DNA from: Microgenomates group bacterium RIFCSPHIGHO2_01_FULL_45_11
GTDB taxonomy: Bacteria > Patescibacteriota > Microgenomatia > UBA1400 > 2-01-FULL-45-11
Assembly (NCBI GenBank): GCA_001803465.1
Contig: MHDE01000007.1
Coordinates: 7,445-43,360 of the forward strand
Direction of reading: 5' to 3'
Length of the DNA: 35,916 nt
Shown here: piece by piece, positions 12,463 through 19,962 of the stretch
Numbering within the stretch: the stretch's first letter is position 1
How the letters are laid out: each line of letters begins with the position of its first letter
Notes under the pieces: generated by a model
Databases searched by the model: none
What the model saw: the letters and a program-made list of their open reading frames with translations, nothing else
Told to the model about the DNA's origin: nothing
Program-made: the position numbers and the translations under genes

Positions 12463-14232
12463 ATGAAGCTTGATAACCAAGAACAACTTGAGGCATTGCG
12501 GCATTCAACTGCTCATTTATTGGCGGCGGCGGTGATGGAGTTGTGGCCCAAGGCTAAACGGACGATTGGGCCGGCGATTGAGGACGGCTTTTATTACGAC
12601 TTTGATTTCGCCGGGTACAAGTCTCCCCCGGGTGAAGCTGACTTTCCTAAGATTGAGGCTAAGATGCGGGAGTTGGTCAAAGATTGGAAAGACTTTAAAA
12701 GGGAAGAATTAACGATATCAGAAGCAAAGGCCCGGTATCCTGGTAACTCTTTTAAGCATGAACTGATTGAGGAATTTTCCGAAGGCGGAAAGAAAAAATT
12801 GAGTTTTTACACCTCGGGGAACTATTCTGATCTCTGCAAGGGCGGACATATTTCCGAACCCAGCAAGAAACTCAAATATTTCAAATTGCTGTCTGTCGCC
12901 GGCGCCTACTGGCGAGGTGATGAGACGAAGCCGGTCTTAACCAGAATTTACGGCACAGCTTGGTTTAGCCAAAAAGAGTTGGATGAGTACATTCGGCGGC
13001 GGGAGGAAGCCAAGAAACGCGATCATCGGAAACTTGGTAAGGAATTGGGACTTTTCTTAATTAGCGAAGATGTGGGACCGGGGCTTATCTTGTGGCAACC
13101 GAAAGGTAATATCATCAAAGAAGAACTGGAGAATTGGGCGAAACAGGCTGAAAAGTCTTGGGGGTATCAGCGAGTAACGACGCCGAATATTACTAAAGCG
13201 GGGCTTTACTACACTTCCGGCCATTTGCCGTATTACCAAAAGGATATGTACCCGCCGATGAAGTTAGATGACGGCGAAGAATATTTTTTGAAACCGATGA
13301 ATTGTCCGCATCATCATCAGATTTATAAGGCAAAGCCACGAAGTTATCGAGAGCTGCCGCTAAGACTGGCTGAATTTGGCACCTGCTATCGCTACGAAAG
13401 TTCAGGCGAGCTGTTTGGACTAATGCGGGTTAGAGGCTTTACCCAAAACGACTCCCATATTTACTGTACTAAAGAACAAGCAGTGGACGAATTTGTGGCG
13501 GTGATGAAGCTTCATGAATACTATTACCGGACGCTTGGCATCAACGAATATCATTTGGAGTTGGCTCTCCGCGATCCTAAAGACAGTGGGAAGTATCATG
13601 GGGATGACAAAATGTGGGCATTGGCAGAGAAATTGATGCGTCAAGCTGCAAGCAAAGTGGACATTCCTATGGTGGAGTCAATAGGCAATGCGGCTTTTTA
13701 CGGTCCAAAAATCGATTTTATTATTCACTCGTCCATCGGCCGGGAGTTTGCCATTTCGACAAACCAGATTGATTTGTATATGGGACAACGATTTAAGCTC
13801 ACCTACACTGATAGAGACGGTTCAGAGAAAACGCCGGTCATTATTCACCGGGCTCCCTTGGGTTCTCACGAACGGTTCATTGGGTTTTTGATTGAGCATT
13901 TTGGTGGAGCCTTTCCGACTTGGCTCACCCCTGTTCAGGTAAAAGTGCTGCCGGTAACCGACCGTCAGTTAGCTTACGCTAAGTTGGTAACCAAGCAATT
14001 AGACGAGGCAAATGTCCGAGCGGAAGTCGACGAGGGCAACGAAACTCTGTCGGCAAAGATTCGCGATGCCCAACTAGAAAAGGTTGCTTATATGCTCATT
14101 GTCGGCGACAAAGAAGAAAAAGAAAAGACAGTTACCGAACGGAGGAGAAGCGGCAAGGATTTTGGGGCACAACCACTGAAAAAGTTTATAGAGAGTATTA
14201 GAAAAGAGATTGAGGAAAAGACAATCAATTAG
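12463..14232 (+). CDS. thrS: Threonyl-tRNA synthetase lacking the TGS domain
   Basis: A 589-residue class II synthetase that charges tRNA-Thr. It opens directly in the editing domain: HSTAH at residues 14-18 and CKGGH later supply the HxxxH...CxxxH editing site that hydrolyses Ser-tRNA-Thr. Zinc ligands of the catalytic core are present: Cys in KPMNCPHH, His in QNDSHIYC and His in IHRAPLGSHERF (which includes motif 3). Motif 2 is RLAEFGTCYRYE. The anticodon-binding domain (PTWLTPVQVKVLPVTD onward) closes the protein. The N-terminal TGS domain (about 60 residues in E. coli) is absent. GGTAAG precedes the ATG. Regulated by the upstream T-box. Confidence 0.95.
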   Translation: MKLDNQEQLEALRHSTAHLLAAAVMELWPKAKRTIGPAIEDGFYYDFDFAGYKSPPGEADFPKIEAKMRELVKDWKDFKREELTISEAKARYPGNSFKHELIEEFSEGGKKKLSFYTSGNYSDLCKGGHISEPSKKLKYFKLLSVAGAYWRGDETKPVLTRIYGTAWFSQKELDEYIRRREEAKKRDHRKLGKELGLFLISEDVGPGLILWQPKGNIIKEELENWAKQAEKSWGYQRVTTPNITKAGLYYTSGHLPYYQKDMYPPMKLDDGEEYFLKPMNCPHHHQIYKAKPRSYRELPLRLAEFGTCYRYESSGELFGLMRVRGFTQNDSHIYCTKEQAVDEFVAVMKLHEYYYRTLGINEYHLELALRDPKDSGKYHGDDKMWALAEKLMRQAASKVDIPMVESIGNAAFYGPKIDFIIHSSIGREFAISTNQIDLYMGQRFKLTYTDRDGSEKTPVIIHRAPLGSHERFIGFLIEHFGGAFPTWLTPVQVKVLPVTDRQLAYAKLVTKQLDEANVRAEVDEGNETLSAKIRDAQLEKVAYMLIVGDKEEKEKTVTERRRSGKDFGAQPLKKFIESIRKEIEEKTIN

Positions 14233-14261
14233 AAATTTATAAATGTATCCTTGATGGCTAA

Positions 14262-14290
14262 TTGCGCAAATAAGGATCGTATAGTACAAT
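14262..14290 (+). promoter_or_regulatory. Internal promoter for infC
   Basis: TTGCGC (14262-14267), 17 nt, TACAAT (14285-14290). It gives the infC-rpmI-rplT-pheST part its own start, independent of the T-box. Confidence 0.6.
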
Positions 14291-14308
14291 TTACCCTGGA
14301 GGAGTACC

Positions 14309-14821
14309 ATTAGTCGCCCGTTTTATCAATTAAACCAGCACATTAAAGCGGAAACGCTGCGAGTAGTGGACGAAGAGGCGGGCCAAATTGGAGTCATGTC
14401 CAAAATGGAAGCGTTGAATCTGGCCCACGAAAAAGAGGCAGACTTAATTTTAGTGGCCCCGAACGCCAATCCACCAGTCGCCAAAATCATCATCTTTGCC
14501 AAGTTTAAGTACCAACAGCAGCAGAAAGAAGCCAGCGGCAGGAAAAAGGCCAAAGCGGTGGACATTAAAGAAATTCGGTTCACGCCATTTATTGCCGAAG
14601 GTGATTATAATCAGCGAATTAAACGGGTACGACAATTTTTAGAGGATGGCGACAAAGTGAGACTGACGGTAAAATTTGTCGGCCGGCAAATTACGAGGAA
14701 AGACTTTGGAGATAAGTTGTTAAATAAGGCTGTAAGCGAATTGTCGGATATAGCCACGGTGGAATTTCCGCACCGGTTGATGGGTAAACTATTGTATACC
14801 CAGTTACAGAGAAAGAAGTAG
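14309..14821 (+). CDS. infC: Translation initiation factor IF-3, AUU start codon
   Basis: 170 residues if started at ATT 14309. The conventional N-terminal IF-3 block (YQLNQHIKAETLRVVDEEAG, then QIGVMSKMEAL) lies upstream of the first ATG in frame (14396), so an ATG start would cut the domain. ATT 14309 is preceded by GGAGGAG with a 4-nt gap, an ideal Shine-Dalgarno. E. coli infC also uses AUU, which lets IF-3 repress its own translation by discriminating against non-canonical starts. The N-domain continues DLILVAPNANPPVAKI, a Lys-rich linker follows, and the C-domain includes VDIKEIRF and KVRLTVKFVGRQI. IF-3 binds the 30S subunit. Confidence 0.93.
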   Translation: MSRPFYQLNQHIKAETLRVVDEEAGQIGVMSKMEALNLAHEKEADLILVAPNANPPVAKIIIFAKFKYQQQQKEASGRKKAKAVDIKEIRFTPFIAEGDYNQRIKRVRQFLEDGDKVRLTVKFVGRQITRKDFGDKLLNKAVSELSDIATVEFPHRLMGKLLYTQLQRKK

Positions 14822-14862
14822 AACATAGAGCTGAGAGCATGAAGAGTGAGTGAAGGAAACGT

Positions 14863-15057
14863 ATGCCGAAGGTTAAGACCAGAAAAATTGTGGCCAAGCG
14901 GTTTAAAATTACCAAGACCGGTAAAATTTTACGCCGGGCTCAGAATATGCGCCATTTGCGGCGGAGAAAGTCTAAGCGGCAAATTCGCGCTTACCGGGTG
15001 CCGAAGCAAGTAACGGGAAAAATGGCCAAAAAAATACGAACGATGTTGGGAAGGTAG
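14863..15057 (+). CDS. rpmI: 50S ribosomal protein L35 (bL35)
   Basis: 64 residues with the typical start MPKVKTRKIVAKRFKITKTG and the Arg-rich middle AQNMRHLRRRKSKRQIR. Length matches the family. GAAGGAAA lies just before the ATG. It follows infC and precedes rplT as in many bacteria. Its TAG shares the final G with a GTG start of the next small ORF. Confidence 0.95.
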   Translation: MPKVKTRKIVAKRFKITKTGKILRRAQNMRHLRRRKSKRQIRAYRVPKQVTGKMAKKIRTMLGR

Positions 15058-15296
15058 TGAGCAATAAACGCCGTTTTAACCGTTTGTTTAACCAAACTGC
15101 CAGAGCTTTGAAAGCAGTCAGGGCGGCACAGGTTTTTGGCAGATTGAATCGGTTGATGCCTTATACCTTACCTGTCGATAATTTTTTTCGAAGGCATATT
15201 AATAAAATTAGACAAAAAGATTGGTTGAAAAGGAGTAAACCATGGCCAGAGTCAAAACCGGGCCCAGCCGGAGGCGACACCATAAAAAAGTCTTAG
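15057..15296 (+). CDS. Small basic ORF between rpmI and rplT, overlapping rplT
   Basis: A possible 79-residue product starting at GTG 15057, whose G is the last base of the rpmI stop (TAGTG). The N-terminal half is basic and helical ([20 protein letters not shown], then [15 protein letters not shown]). The last 55 bases run inside rplT in another frame, where the sequence is simply imposed by L20. The coupling and the filled 185-nt gap favour a real gene; the overlap and lack of a family argue against. It could instead be leader RNA for L20 autoregulation. Confidence 0.42.
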   Translation: MSNKRRFNRLFNQTARALKAVRAAQVFGRLNRLMPYTLPVDNFFRRHINKIRQKDWLKRSKPWPESKPGPAGGDTIKKS

Positions 15297-15601
15297 CTAG
15301 AACGGCCGGCATGCGCATGTCGAAGGGCCGGCTGTATAAGGTAAGTCGGGAGGCAGACCTTCACGCTGGGCAGTATGCCTATATTGGTAGAAGACTGAGA
15401 AAACGCGATATGAGGAGGTTATGGATACTTAGAATTAATGCGGCTCTCAAAAGCTATAAGTTAGAGATAACCTATTCTCGTCTTATCCCGCTACTAAAAA
15501 AAGCAAAGATAGAACTGGACAGAAAAATTTTGGCAGAGTTGGCGGTAACTGATCCGGATACTTTCAAGGCTGTGGTTGACAAAGCAAAGGGCTCTCAATA
15601 A
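15242..15601 (+). CDS. rplT: 50S ribosomal protein L20 (bL20)
   Basis: 119 residues; [20 protein letters not shown] and the [14 protein letters not shown] segment are diagnostic of L20. It binds 23S rRNA early in 50S assembly, and in E. coli and Bacillus it represses its own operon. AAAAGGAGT lies just before the ATG. The stop TAA 15599-15601 is separated by a single base from the start codon of the pheST leader peptide, so the leader can be translated by coupling. Confidence 0.96.
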   Translation: MARVKTGPSRRRHHKKVLARTAGMRMSKGRLYKVSREADLHAGQYAYIGRRLRKRDMRRLWILRINAALKSYKLEITYSRLIPLLKKAKIELDRKILAELAVTDPDTFKAVVDKAKGSQ

Positions 15602-15602
15602 A

Positions 15603-15659
15603 ATGCAAGTAATGACTAGTTTAATCGCCTTCACCGCTTTCTTTTTTAGCCTCGGCTAA
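15603..15659 (+). CDS. Phe-rich leader peptide of pheST (pheM-like)
   Basis: An 18-codon ORF, MQVMTSLIAFTAFFFSLG, ends with TAA 15657-15659. Phe codons are at positions 10, 13, 14 and 15 (TTC, TTC TTT TTT). It begins one base after the rplT stop and lies exactly where E. coli has pheM, the 14-residue Phe-rich leader of pheST. The alternative hairpins required for attenuation follow it (next entry). Its role would be to stall the ribosome at the Phe run when charged tRNA-Phe is scarce. Confidence 0.82.
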   Translation: MQVMTSLIAFTAFFFSLG

Positions 15660-15711
15660 AGGGGAGCGGTCAGGTGGCGTTTTTGACAAGCTCCCCAAGG
15701 GGGCTTTTTTT
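15633..15711 (+). promoter_or_regulatory. pheST ribosome-mediated transcription attenuator
   Basis: Four segments can pair in the classical way. Segment 1 ACCGCT (15633-15638) with AGCGGT in segment 2 (15665-15670). Segment 2 GGGGAGC (15661-15667) with segment 3 GCTCCCC (15690-15696), 7 perfect pairs: the antiterminator. Segment 3 with segment 4 GGGGGCT (15699-15705), followed by seven T: the terminator. A ribosome stalled on the Phe run (15639-15647) would cover segment 1 and free 2 to pair with 3; one that reaches the stop codon would cover 2 and allow the terminator. No translation gives 1:2 plus the terminator. Confidence 0.82.
15689..15711 (+). terminator. Attenuator terminator upstream of pheS
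   Basis: AGCTCC (15689-15694) pairs with GGGGCT (15700-15705) around loop CCAAG, with a T-tract at 15705-15711. Confidence 0.78.
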
Positions 15712-15769
15712 ATTGGAAAAATTACTCACAATTGCCGCCAGCTTAAAACTTAAGTAGACTAGAAGAACG

Positions 15770-16792
15770 ATGCAAGAACAAATAAACAATCTTAAAAACG
15801 AAGCCATTGCGCTTATTACCCAGGCAGGTTCAGCCAACGAGCTCGAGGAATTGCGCCGGACGTATCTCGGGCGAAAAGGCAAAATTAATGAATTTGTCAA
15901 ACTCATGGCCGAAGCAACGGGTACAGAGCGGGCACAACTCGGCAAGTCAATTAACGAAACCAAGCAGGTTATCGTTCAAGCACTTACTGACCAGGCAGAA
16001 AATTACCGCCAGCAAACAGCGTGGCTGGATGTGACTCAGCCAGGGAAATTGCCACCGATGGGGCATTTGCATCCGATAACCCAAGCGATTGAGGAAATCA
16101 CCAGGATTTTTGAAGGGATTGGCTTTACGCGTGTCAGATACCCGGAAATTGATTACGACTGGTATGTCTTTACCGCGCTTAATATGCCGCCCAAGCACCC
16201 GGCGCGGGATGAATGGGAAACGTTCTTCATTGACGCCTCTTCCCATCCTAGTAAAGGCGAGTTGGTATTAACGACGCATACCAGTAACGGCCAAGTGCGA
16301 GAAATGGAACGGGTTAAGATACCTCCGATTAGAATGCTTAATATTGGTAAATGCTATAGGCGGCAACAGGATGTGACCCACACGGCTATGTTTCACCAAT
16401 TTGAAGGTTTGGTGATCGATTCGGGAATCACTATCCAACATTTGAAAGGGACGCTCAACTATTTCGCCAGGAAGTTTTACGGACCGCAAGCTAAATCTCG
16501 AATTAGGCCGTTTATGTTTAAGTTTACTGAACCAAGTTTTGAAGTTGATTTCTCCTGTGTCCACTGCAACGGTGAAGGCTGCAGATTTTGCAAGTCCGGT
16601 TGGCACGAAGTCGGTGGAGCCGGAATGGTACACCCTAATGTTTTGAAAGCGGGCGGGATTGACCCGGAAAAATATACAGGCTTTGCCTTTGGTTGGGGGG
16701 TGGAGCGGGTTTATACCCTAAAGCCAGGATTACACCTTGATGATATTAGACCTTTATATAGCACCAATTTGGAATTCCTTGAACAATTTTAA
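15770..16792 (+). CDS. pheS: Phenylalanyl-tRNA synthetase alpha subunit
   Basis: 340 residues, the normal size. An N-terminal coiled coil (about 1-80: INNLKNEAIALITQA, ELEELRRTYLGRKGKI) binds tRNA-Phe. The class II core includes MLNIGKCYRRQQDVTHTAMF (motif 2 region), the Cys-rich CVHCNGEGCRFC insert found in many PheS, GWHEVGGAGMVHPNVL (Phe pocket) and motif 3 GFAFGWGVERVYTLK. It works as an alpha2-beta2 tetramer with PheT, encoded 13 nt downstream. Expression is predicted to be controlled by the upstream Phe leader peptide and attenuator. Confidence 0.95.
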   Translation: MQEQINNLKNEAIALITQAGSANELEELRRTYLGRKGKINEFVKLMAEATGTERAQLGKSINETKQVIVQALTDQAENYRQQTAWLDVTQPGKLPPMGHLHPITQAIEEITRIFEGIGFTRVRYPEIDYDWYVFTALNMPPKHPARDEWETFFIDASSHPSKGELVLTTHTSNGQVREMERVKIPPIRMLNIGKCYRRQQDVTHTAMFHQFEGLVIDSGITIQHLKGTLNYFARKFYGPQAKSRIRPFMFKFTEPSFEVDFSCVHCNGEGCRFCKSGWHEVGGAGMVHPNVLKAGGIDPEKYTGFAFGWGVERVYTLKPGLHLDDIRPLYSTNLEFLEQF

Positions 16793-16805
16793 AAATTGAA
16801 AATTT

Positions 16806-18860
16806 ATGAACATTTTAATACCCCACCGTTGGTTGTTGGAACACTTGAAGACCTCCGTTTTGCCCCAAAAAATCCAGGAGTATTTATCTTTGTGCGGGCC
16901 GAGTGTGGAACGGTTGAGTAAGGTTGACGGTGATTGGATCTATGACATTGAGGTAACCACTAATCGGGTAGACATGATGAGTGTGATCGGTATTGCCCGA
17001 GAGGCGGCGGCGATTTTGCCAGAGTTTGGTGTCAAAGCTGAACTGGTTCCGCTGACTTTGCCACCGATAGCTAGTTACAAATCACTGGACATAAAAATCA
17101 TCAATAATCCTCAACTGTGTCAGCGGATTTTGGCAATCAAACTAGGAGGGGTAAAAATTGGACCGTCGCCAGAATGGCTACAAAAACGTCTCATCCAAGT
17201 GGGACAACGGCCACTCAACAACGTCATCGACATTACTAACTACGTGATGTGGGAAGTGGGGCATCCAGTGCACGTGTTTGATTATGACCGGTTGACTAAA
17301 AAAACGATTGCCGTTCGTGAAGCTAAAAAGGGTGAACGACTGAAAACCTTGGATGATAAAGTTCACCGACTTGTCGGTGGGGAAGTAGTGTTTGATGACG
17401 GTACAGGAACAATCATTGATTTGCCGGGAATTATGGGGACGGCCAACACGGTGGTGACTGATAAAACAACCAATATCCTACTGTGGATTGAATCGATTGA
17501 CCCGGTTAAGATTCGACAAGCGTCCATGACACTTGCGATTCGGTCACAAGCAGCGGTACTCAATGAAAAACAGGTAGATCCGGAGTTGGGACTGATGGCG
17601 GTGTTACGAGTTGTCGAACTGTGCCAAAAGCTAACCCAAGCCAAGGTGGCTAGTAAACTGGTGGATATTTACCCGGTCAAACCAGTTATTAAGCCAATTA
17701 CCTTAACCGATGAACGATTGACCACGTATTTAGGCCTTCGAGTTGAACCAGAGAGAGTAAAAGGGATTTTGGAAAGGTTGGGGTGCCAAATTCAAGTTAA
17801 AAATGAAAATTTAAAAGTTAAAAATAATAAAAAAGGCGGGGATGAGGAAACTATCAATTATGAGGTGGTGCCGCCGACCTGGAGGGCAAGAGACCTAACC
17901 ATTCCTGAAGATCTGATTGAGGAAGTGGCCAGAATTTACGGCTATCATAATTTCCCCAGTTCCGTCATGGCAACAACGATTCCAGATGCGCCGTCGGAAG
18001 AAAACTTTCGCTTGGAGTACCAAATAAAACAGTGGCTAACGGGCTGGGGATTTACTGAAATCTATACCTATTCCATGGTAGCCAAGGATTTGGTTTTGGC
18101 GTCAGGATATCCTCTGGCCTCACACTTAAAAATCAAGAACCCGTTGTCCGACGAGTGGGTTTATATGCGTCGGTCTTTGGTACCGTCGATCATGGCCGTC
18201 GTTGAAAGTAACCAGCGTGATATGATTCGGGTCTTTGAAATGCAAAATGTTTTTCACCCGGCAGGAAAACGGTCCGAACTACCGAATGAGGAATTACAAT
18301 TAGTGGTAGCGACTACGACGAGTTATCAGGAGTTGAAGGGTGTGGTTGATGGGTTGATGACTAAGTTGTTTTTGGCTAATGAACTTTACGTAGTGCCTAC
18401 TAACGTTGATCAGGATGGTTTTGGCGTGGGGCAGACCGGAGAGATAGTGGTCGGGAAAAAACGGCTAGGAGTAATGGGACAATTGAAGGCAAAGAAAATG
18501 TGGGTGGCGAAAATTTTGATGAGGGAGTTAATGGCTTTGGCCAGAACGCACCCCCGGTATATTCCGATTAAAACCACGCCACCGATTAGGGAAGACTTGA
18601 CGTTTCAGGTTCCAGATAAAACCTACCTTGGTAACTTGCTCCTTACTGTTGCTAAGACGAGTAAACTGGTGGAGACAGCGATTATTTCTAAGCGTTATAA
18701 ACCACCAACGGCAACCGATTCTACCAATATTACTTTGACTCTGACTTACCGTGACCCCAAGAAATCGCTGACTGATAAAGAACTAATGCCGGTTCGGAAA
18801 AAGATTGCGACCTCCTTAGCGCAACTGTATTCAGCTCAACTGGTTGGTTTACTGGAGTAA
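16806..18860 (+). CDS. pheT: Phenylalanyl-tRNA synthetase beta subunit, short form
   Basis: 684 residues against about 790-800 in E. coli. The start MNILIPHRWLLEHLKT is the B1/B2-type beginning, but the EMAP-like tRNA-binding domain normally inserted near residue 40-150 is missing: DIEVTTNRVDMMSVIGIAREAA follows directly. B3/B4 editing region (PLNNVIDITNYVMWEVGHPVHVFDYD), B5 (RLTTYLGLRVEPERVKGILERLGC), the class II-like core and the C-terminal ferredoxin-fold anticodon-binding domain are all present. Residues about 333-345 contain a low-complexity Lys/Asn insert (VKNENLKVKNNKKGG) of AT-rich repeat-like DNA. It partners PheS and edits mischarged Tyr. Confidence 0.94.
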   Translation: MNILIPHRWLLEHLKTSVLPQKIQEYLSLCGPSVERLSKVDGDWIYDIEVTTNRVDMMSVIGIAREAAAILPEFGVKAELVPLTLPPIASYKSLDIKIINNPQLCQRILAIKLGGVKIGPSPEWLQKRLIQVGQRPLNNVIDITNYVMWEVGHPVHVFDYDRLTKKTIAVREAKKGERLKTLDDKVHRLVGGEVVFDDGTGTIIDLPGIMGTANTVVTDKTTNILLWIESIDPVKIRQASMTLAIRSQAAVLNEKQVDPELGLMAVLRVVELCQKLTQAKVASKLVDIYPVKPVIKPITLTDERLTTYLGLRVEPERVKGILERLGCQIQVKNENLKVKNNKKGGDEETINYEVVPPTWRARDLTIPEDLIEEVARIYGYHNFPSSVMATTIPDAPSEENFRLEYQIKQWLTGWGFTEIYTYSMVAKDLVLASGYPLASHLKIKNPLSDEWVYMRRSLVPSIMAVVESNQRDMIRVFEMQNVFHPAGKRSELPNEELQLVVATTTSYQELKGVVDGLMTKLFLANELYVVPTNVDQDGFGVGQTGEIVVGKKRLGVMGQLKAKKMWVAKILMRELMALARTHPRYIPIKTTPPIREDLTFQVPDKTYLGNLLLTVAKTSKLVETAIISKRYKPPTATDSTNITLTLTYRDPKKSLTDKELMPVRKKIATSLAQLYSAQLVGLLE

Positions 18861-18895
18861 AAGTAGCGACTCTTCCCGAGGTTGTCTCAAGTGTT

Positions 18896-18908
18896 AACCC
18901 CCGGGGTT
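18896..18908. repeat. AACCCCCGGGGTT near-palindrome, copy 2
   Basis: Same 13 bases as 3662-3674. It lies between the convergent pheT and the small minus-strand gene, where a hairpin could help end transcription. Confidence 0.5.
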
Positions 18909-18930
18909 GGAGGAGATAATGGGAAACAAC

Positions 18931-19149
18931 TTATATCACTTCTCCTGTGCTTAACAGGACCCTGATTTTTACTCCTGATCCAGTTTCTAATTCTACTATC
19001 GAGCGCCAAAAATCTAACTTTTCAACAATTCTATCAGCTTCGTCAGGAGGGATCTGATACCAGTCGGTTATTTCCTTAGCGGAAAGAAAGCTGTTCTTTA
19101 CAACATCTCTAGCAATAGCCGCAATAACTCGTTCGCTTAATCTTTCCAT
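18931..19149 (-). CDS. Small helical protein, possible winged helix, unknown
   Basis: 72 residues from ATG 19149, chosen over TTG 19170 because GAGGTTGAG precedes it. The pattern LSAKEITDWYQIPPDEADRIVEKLDFW resembles a helix-turn-helix and GVKIRVLLSTGEVI a beta hairpin, so a small DNA- or RNA-binding wing fold is possible. It is the last gene of the minus-strand group below the PBP gene. The gap up to 19289 holds only short inverted repeats (around 19241-19265). Confidence 0.5.
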   Translation of the reverse strand: MERLSERVIAAIARDVVKNSFLSAKEITDWYQIPPDEADRIVEKLDFWRSIVELETGSGVKIRVLLSTGEVI

Positions 19150-19289
19150 TCTCAACCTCGTCGGTGGCAAGACGCTGCCAGAGATTAATAAACTGCTGTC
19201 ACTTTAGACCAGTATCAATTCCGAGGTGACTACCTAACACCACCTCCGAAGTGGTGAGGAGGTCCGAGGTGTTGATAGGTGGTGACGAG

Positions 19290-19598
19290 CTAGCCTTCGG
19301 CGAGAAGTACGTATCCTAAAAAAGGAAAGACGTCTTGATTTAATGTCCCCAACATCTCTTCTCCACCATACCAAGTTCCGATACATAATGTGTCCGGAGA
19401 AGCTGTCCGTAAGCAGGGAGCAAGAGAACTGACTCCTGCTGCCAATACTGGAGGGTTGTCTCCGCCGCCTTGAATGATGGCCACTCTTCCACCACTGCTA
19501 AAGTAAGTTGTTTCGTCAACAGCACCATGACCACTTAGACATTGACGACATTGACTGGTGTCAAGCAGGGGAATTAATGGTAACTGTTTCTCAGTCAT
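19290..19598 (-). CDS. Small Cys-containing hypothetical protein
   Basis: 102 residues; no family recognised. Gly-rich, with four or five cysteines (CRQCLSGHG, APCLRT, DTLCIG), a pattern that could bind a metal or form disulfides. No signal peptide or membrane span. A minus-strand TATAAT (19611 to 19606) lies 7 nt before the ATG inside the end of the upstream gene, so it may have its own leaderless transcript. It follows the 109-residue gene with an 8-nt gap. Confidence 0.52.
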   Translation of the reverse strand: MTEKQLPLIPLLDTSQCRQCLSGHGAVDETTYFSSGGRVAIIQGGGDNPPVLAAGVSSLAPCLRTASPDTLCIGTWYGGEEMLGTLNQDVFPFLGYVLLAEG

Positions 19599-19606
19599 AG
19601 TTGGTA

Positions 19607-19936
19607 TTATAGATCAGGGTAAAAGAGTTGCATCCGAATTAACGGGTCGAATGGAGATTCGCCTTGGACGGTACGAGTGATTATCCTGCCATCAAGGTGG
19701 TAAATGAACGTTGTCATTTCATCATCATCGGCATCCGGAAAGATCGCAATTGGCTGACCAGCTAAGATAAAAAGGTTTTCTGATATTTCCATAACTTCAT
19801 CGTTTTCATTTGCCGTTGGTGCCCAACGGACACCTATTTCCGACGGATAGTCGATTGGCCAAATGCCGCGAGCTAATTGTTCACTGATGGCTTTAATTTC
19901 TGCTGCTTTTTTCTCTTTTAATGTCTCTATGTCCAT
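19607..19936 (-). CDS. Hypothetical protein, 109 residues
   Basis: An acidic soluble protein with an N-terminal helix (DIETLKEKKAAEIKAISEQL) and a beta-rich remainder (ENLFILAGQPIAIFPDADDD, then TTFIYHLDGRIITRTVQG). GAGGT lies 8 nt before the ATG. It begins 26 nt after the PBP gene stop and is probably co-transcribed with it. No function can be assigned. Confidence 0.55.
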   Translation of the reverse strand: MDIETLKEKKAAEIKAISEQLARGIWPIDYPSEIGVRWAPTANENDEVMEISENLFILAGQPIAIFPDADDDEMTTFIYHLDGRIITRTVQGESPFDPLIRMQLFYPDL

Positions 19937-19962
19937 TTACATTACCTCAAAATTGCTACTTT

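Noticed and set aside
15670-15963. 97-residue minus-strand ORF over the attenuator
   Set aside because: Antisense to the attenuator and pheS start, no motifs.
16268-16633. 121-residue minus-strand ORF within pheS
   Set aside because: Antisense shadow of the conserved PheS core.
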